Source of the DNA: JALYQB01 sp035640155
GTDB lineage: Bacteria > Actinomycetota > Actinomycetes > Mycobacteriales > Pseudonocardiaceae
Length of the DNA: 8,727 nucleotides
NCBI GenBank assembly: GCA_035640155.1
Contig: DASQWR010000154.1
Coordinates: 1-8,727 of the forward strand
Reading direction: 5' to 3'
A program made the translations under genes and the position numbers. This document shows positions 6,580 to 8,727 of the stretch, in pieces (within the stretch, counting starts at the first letter, position 1; the number at the start of each line of letters is the position of its first letter). The notes below the pieces were generated by a model. That model worked only from the letters and a program-made list of their open reading frames with translations. It was not told the origin of the DNA and did not search any database.

Positions 6580-6626
6580 CGGGGCAGGCCTGGTCCTGAG
6601 CAGTGCGACCGGCTCGGCCTGCCCCG
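6580..6626. terminator. Bidirectional stem-loop between convergent phoX and GDPD genes
   Basis: CGGGGCAGGCC (6580-6590) is a perfect 11-bp complement of GGCCTGCCCCG (6616-6626). Inside the 25-base loop, GGTC (6592-6595) pairs with GACC (6607-6610), extending the fold. The stem-loop lies between the two stop codons, 88 nt past the phoX stop and 59 nt past that of the phosphodiesterase. There is no T tract on either strand, as is common for actinobacterial terminators. Confidence 0.65.
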
Positions 6627-6685
6627 CATCTTGCCCGCCAGTGACGTAGAACCATGACGCAACGGCGCCGCGAACGTCTGGATCC

Positions 6686-7810
6686 TTAGCCGGCGCGGCG
6701 TTGCCCGGGGAAGAACTCGATGCGGGCGGCGACGGCGGTGTCGGCGACGTCGGTGAACAGCCCATCCACGCCGAGTGCGTAGAACTGTTGGTACTCGGCG
6801 AAGGCGTCTCCGTAGGCGTTCGGGTCGGCCGAGCTGCGGTCTTCGGCCGGCAGGAACTGATTCTCGTTGCGGAAGGTGAACGGGTGCACCAGCAGCCCGG
6901 CGGCGTGGGCGTCGCGCACCAATGAGGTCGGCGGCTGGGAGAACCCTGCCGCGTCACGCGGCACGATCCGGTCCTTGGCTGGCCCGATGCCGGCCGCATA
7001 GCGGGCGATCTCGACCAGCCCGCCCGGGGTGAGCAGGTCGTTGTAGGTGCGCTGGTCGCCGGCGGCGGCGAAGTCCGCTGGAGCGCCGGTCGAGCCAATC
7101 AGTTGAATCAGTGGCACCCGGAGCTGGGCGTGCAGCGCCTGCAGGTTGCCGACCTCGAAGGACTGCACGAACACCGGCGCCCCTGGTCGGTTGAGGCCGA
7201 CCCAACTCAGCGTTTCGACCAGCTTAGGCTCTAGCGGCAGCCCGATAGAGCGGAAATAGCTAGGGTGCTTGGTCTCCGGGTAGATGCCGATCTCGCGGCC
7301 CAACTCCCTGGACAACCGTTGCCGCAGGGCGACGACCTCGCCGAAGGTCGGTACCTGGTAGCGGCCGTTGTAGATCGTGTTGCGTTGGCGGACTGCGGGG
7401 ATGCGCTCCACCGCGCGCAGCGTTTTCAGCTCGGCCAGCAAAAAGTCCTCGGCGAACCATCCGGACAGCACCTGCCCGTCGATCACCTTGGTGGTCTTGC
7501 GAGCGGTGAACTCCGCGTGCTGCGCGACGTCAGTGGTCTGGCTGATCTCTGGCTCGTGCCGGGCCACCAACACGCCGTCCTTCGTGGACACCAGATCCGG
7601 CTCGATGAAGTCCGCGCCCACCCGCGCAGCCAGCTCGTAAGAGGCCAGCGTGTGCTCGGGCCGGTACCCCGTCGCGCCCCGGTGCCCGATCACCTCCGGA
7701 CCCACACGGGGGCGGTCGGTCGCTCCGGGCGCGTTGGCAGGCAAGGACATCATCATGAGCGTGAGAGAGACCAGGAAGGCGAGTAGGACGGCCACCGCAC
7801 GGGTGATCAC
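6686..7810 (-). CDS. Secreted glycerophosphodiester phosphodiesterase (GDPD/GlpQ type)
   Basis: With the GTG at 7810 the product has 374 residues. It cleaves glycerophosphodiesters from phospholipid or teichoic-acid turnover to glycerol 3-phosphate and an alcohol. Residues 1-30 are a Sec signal (Arg, a leucine-rich core, P-A-N-A cleavage region). GDPD motifs follow: V-I-G-H-R-G-A at 40-46 (catalytic His-Arg), P-E-H-T at 51-54, F-I-E-P-D-L-V-S-T-K-D-G at 68-79 (metal-binding Glu and Asp), R-H-E-P at 84-87 (second His), and Y-P-E-T-K-H-P at 177-183. The sequence G-V-D-G-L-F-T-D lies near the end of the barrel. The frame stays open to ATG 7927 and ATG 7912, but those would put 30 or more non-signal residues before the signal core and place the candidate PHO box inside the gene. 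No good ribosome binding site is visible for any start. It pairs with phoX in phosphorus scavenging. Confidence 0.88.
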   Translation of the reverse strand: MITRAVAVLLAFLVSLTLMMMSLPANAPGATDRPRVGPEVIGHRGATGYRPEHTLASYELAARVGADFIEPDLVSTKDGVLVARHEPEISQTTDVAQHAEFTARKTTKVIDGQVLSGWFAEDFLLAELKTLRAVERIPAVRQRNTIYNGRYQVPTFGEVVALRQRLSRELGREIGIYPETKHPSYFRSIGLPLEPKLVETLSWVGLNRPGAPVFVQSFEVGNLQALHAQLRVPLIQLIGSTGAPADFAAAGDQRTYNDLLTPGGLVEIARYAAGIGPAKDRIVPRDAAGFSQPPTSLVRDAHAAGLLVHPFTFRNENQFLPAEDRSSADPNAYGDAFAEYQQFYALGVDGLFTDVADTAVAARIEFFPGQRRAG

Positions 7811-7860
7811 GGGGTTAGCGTGGCCGTCGGAAACAACGACGTGACCAAGATCGGGGGACG

Positions 7861-7882
7861 CCGGTGGAAACGCCAGGTGAAC
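7861..7882 (-). promoter_or_regulatory. Candidate PHO box upstream of the phosphodiesterase gene
   Basis: On the minus strand GTTCACCTGGC (7882 to 7872) fits the PhoP direct-repeat unit at about ten of eleven positions. The following unit in register, GTTTCCACCGG, fits weakly. The exact heptamer ends 66 nt before the GTG at 7810 and points the same way, mirroring the arrangement at phoX. Confidence 0.45.
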
Positions 7883-7968
7883 GTTTGCCTCTACGACCAG
7901 CCGCCACTTCATGCACAGCGAGCACAAGACTGAATGTCAACTTCACCAGGCTGGCTACCCAAGGAGAG

Positions 7969-8048
7969 TTATTCAGGAGGGTCAAGTGGATCTTGTTAGA
8001 CCGCAGTTAAGCTGCAGAGATGCTCCTCCGATCAAGATCGCTGAATAA
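7969..8048. repeat. Nested and competing inverted repeats
   Basis: TTATTCAG (7969-7976) is the exact complement of CTGAATAA (8041-8048). Inside them GGAGG (7976-7980) can pair with CCTCC (8025-8029), and GATCTTG (7989-7995) with CAAGATC (8033-8039). These last two pairings cross, so they exclude each other or form a pseudoknot. GCAG and CTGC (8003-8015) form a small inner hairpin. The region carries no gene. It could be an IS relic or a structured untranslated RNA. Confidence 0.4.
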
Positions 8049-8107
8049 GCCTCAAGGCAAAGTCCGCGCGGTGCAGATGCAGTACTAAGGAGCCGTAGTG
8101 ATATTAA

Positions 8108-8727
8108 TTATTCGTTTGGTCGTCGGATGGTGTAGTTCCAGTTGCCGTGGAAGTCGTGTCGTGTGATGGGTATGGACTTCTTCTGCTGGTCGGTGAGCTT
8201 GATTTTCGTGGGGTAGAGGTTGAGGTCGAGGTCGGCGCGTACTGTGAGTCCGGTTACGGTGGTCGTGTTGGCGATGAGGCTGACGACGGTTTGGTAGGTT
8301 TCCAGTGGTCGACCACGCCAGTTTCCGGTGATTCGGGAGAAGAGCCGGTGTTCGATCTTGTTCCATTTGCTGGTGCCGGGTGGGTAGTGGCAGACGGTGA
8401 TGTCGAGTCCGGTGGTTGTGGCCAGGCGGGCGAGTTCGTGTTTCCACAGCCAGGGGCGGTGTCCGTTCGATCCGCCGCCGTCGGCGGTGATGAGTAGCCG
8501 TGTCGCGTTCGGGTACTTGGACTGTCCCATCTGCTGCCACCACTGCTCGATGGTGGCGACCGCGAAGACCGAGGTGTCGTGGTCGACACCGACTGAGACC
8601 CATGCGCTGTCGTCGGCGATGTCGTAGACCCCGTACGGGATGGCCTTGCCCTCTGCCAGATCGGGGTAGTCGTAGGTGGACACCTCCTCGGGCTCGCCGG
8701 TGGGCTGCCACTCCCGCCCGGCCTGGG
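8108..8727 (-). CDS. ISAzo13-family transposase, C-terminal part, runs off right edge
   Basis: About 206 codons of a transposase are present, open to the window end and stopping at 8108. The edge begins G-R-E-W-Q-P-T-G-E-P-E-E-V, the conserved lead into the catalytic core, so the protein clearly extends further and the GTG at 8683 is not its start. Then follow G-K-A-I-P-Y-G-V-Y-D-I, V-G-V-D-H-D-T (likely first catalytic Asp region), L-L-I-T-A-D-G-G-G-S-N-G (second Asp) and P-P-G-T-S-K-W-N-K-I-E-H-R-L-F-S (catalytic Glu). The C-terminal I-T-R-H-D-F-H-G-N-W-N-Y-T is also conserved. No frameshift is seen, so this copy may be intact. The IS end should lie between 8048 and 8107, but the other end is out of view and no inverted repeat can be matched. 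Confidence 0.9.
   Translation of the reverse strand, partial: QAGREWQPTGEPEEVSTYDYPDLAEGKAIPYGVYDIADDSAWVSVGVDHDTSVFAVATIEQWWQQMGQSKYPNATRLLITADGGGSNGHRPWLWKHELARLATTTGLDITVCHYPPGTSKWNKIEHRLFSRITGNWRGRPLETYQTVVSLIANTTTVTGLTVRADLDLNLYPTKIKLTDQQKKSIPITRHDFHGNWNYTIRRPNE

Noticed and set aside
5163..6662. A 499-codon minus-strand frame covering phoX
   Set aside because: It is an antisense shadow typical of high-GC genes; phoX on the plus strand carries the Tat signal and family motifs.
1..8727. CRISPR array, toxin-antitoxin pair or biosynthetic cluster
   Set aside because: No regularly spaced repeats, no small overlapping gene pair and no co-directional enzyme set were found on either strand.

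Overview
The window is high-GC DNA from an actinobacterium. The evidence is codon use, several IS and recombinase families common in actinobacteria, a Tat-exported PhoX, and PhoP-box-like heptamers. No marker allows a genus call. It is a mobile-element scrapyard with three intact-looking chromosomal genes set in it.

Layout. Positions 1-51 (minus) hold the first codons of a gene that runs off the left edge; it has a good ribosome binding site and may be an IS30-type transposase. About 90-1572 is a decayed ISAs1-family element whose transposase is broken by two frameshifts. About 1712-2240 (plus) is the C-terminal coiled-coil part of a large serine recombinase without its catalytic half. At 2373-2417 lies an exact 45-nt 3' portion (nucleotides 32-76) of tRNA-Ala(UGC), minus strand, without its 5' half; this looks like an attachment-site scar. 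From 2504 to 2864 there is no gene, but two 30-bp inverted arms (2731-2760 and 2852-2881) enclose further palindromes, and the right arm contains the start codon of the next gene.

That gene (2865-4238, plus) encodes a protein with an N-terminal Rossmann-like domain, a two-helix potassium-channel-like pore with an aberrant filter (TVGPN), and a C-terminal RCK/TrkA-N domain. Positions 4239-5000 are a mosaic of three unrelated gene scraps: a possible IS701-type transposase N-terminus (plus), an IS21 IstB Walker-A fragment (minus), and a group-1 glycosyltransferase C-terminus (minus) spread over three frames.

Next come two convergent phosphorus-scavenging genes: phoX (5106-6491, plus), a Tat-exported phosphatase, and a secreted glycerophosphodiester phosphodiesterase (6686-7810, minus). 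A strong stem-loop (6580-6626) sits between them. Both have an exact GTTCACC heptamer on the coding strand 66-95 nt before the start, so they may form a PhoP-controlled pair acting outside the membrane: the phosphodiesterase frees glycerol phosphate and PhoX removes phosphate from organic esters. The right edge (8108 onward, minus) is the C-terminal two-fifths or so of an ISAzo13-family transposase that continues past the window.

No complete new defence or biosynthetic system is visible. The most unusual items are the inverted repeat at the channel gene start, the altered pore filter, and the tRNA scar beside a serine (not tyrosine) recombinase remnant.
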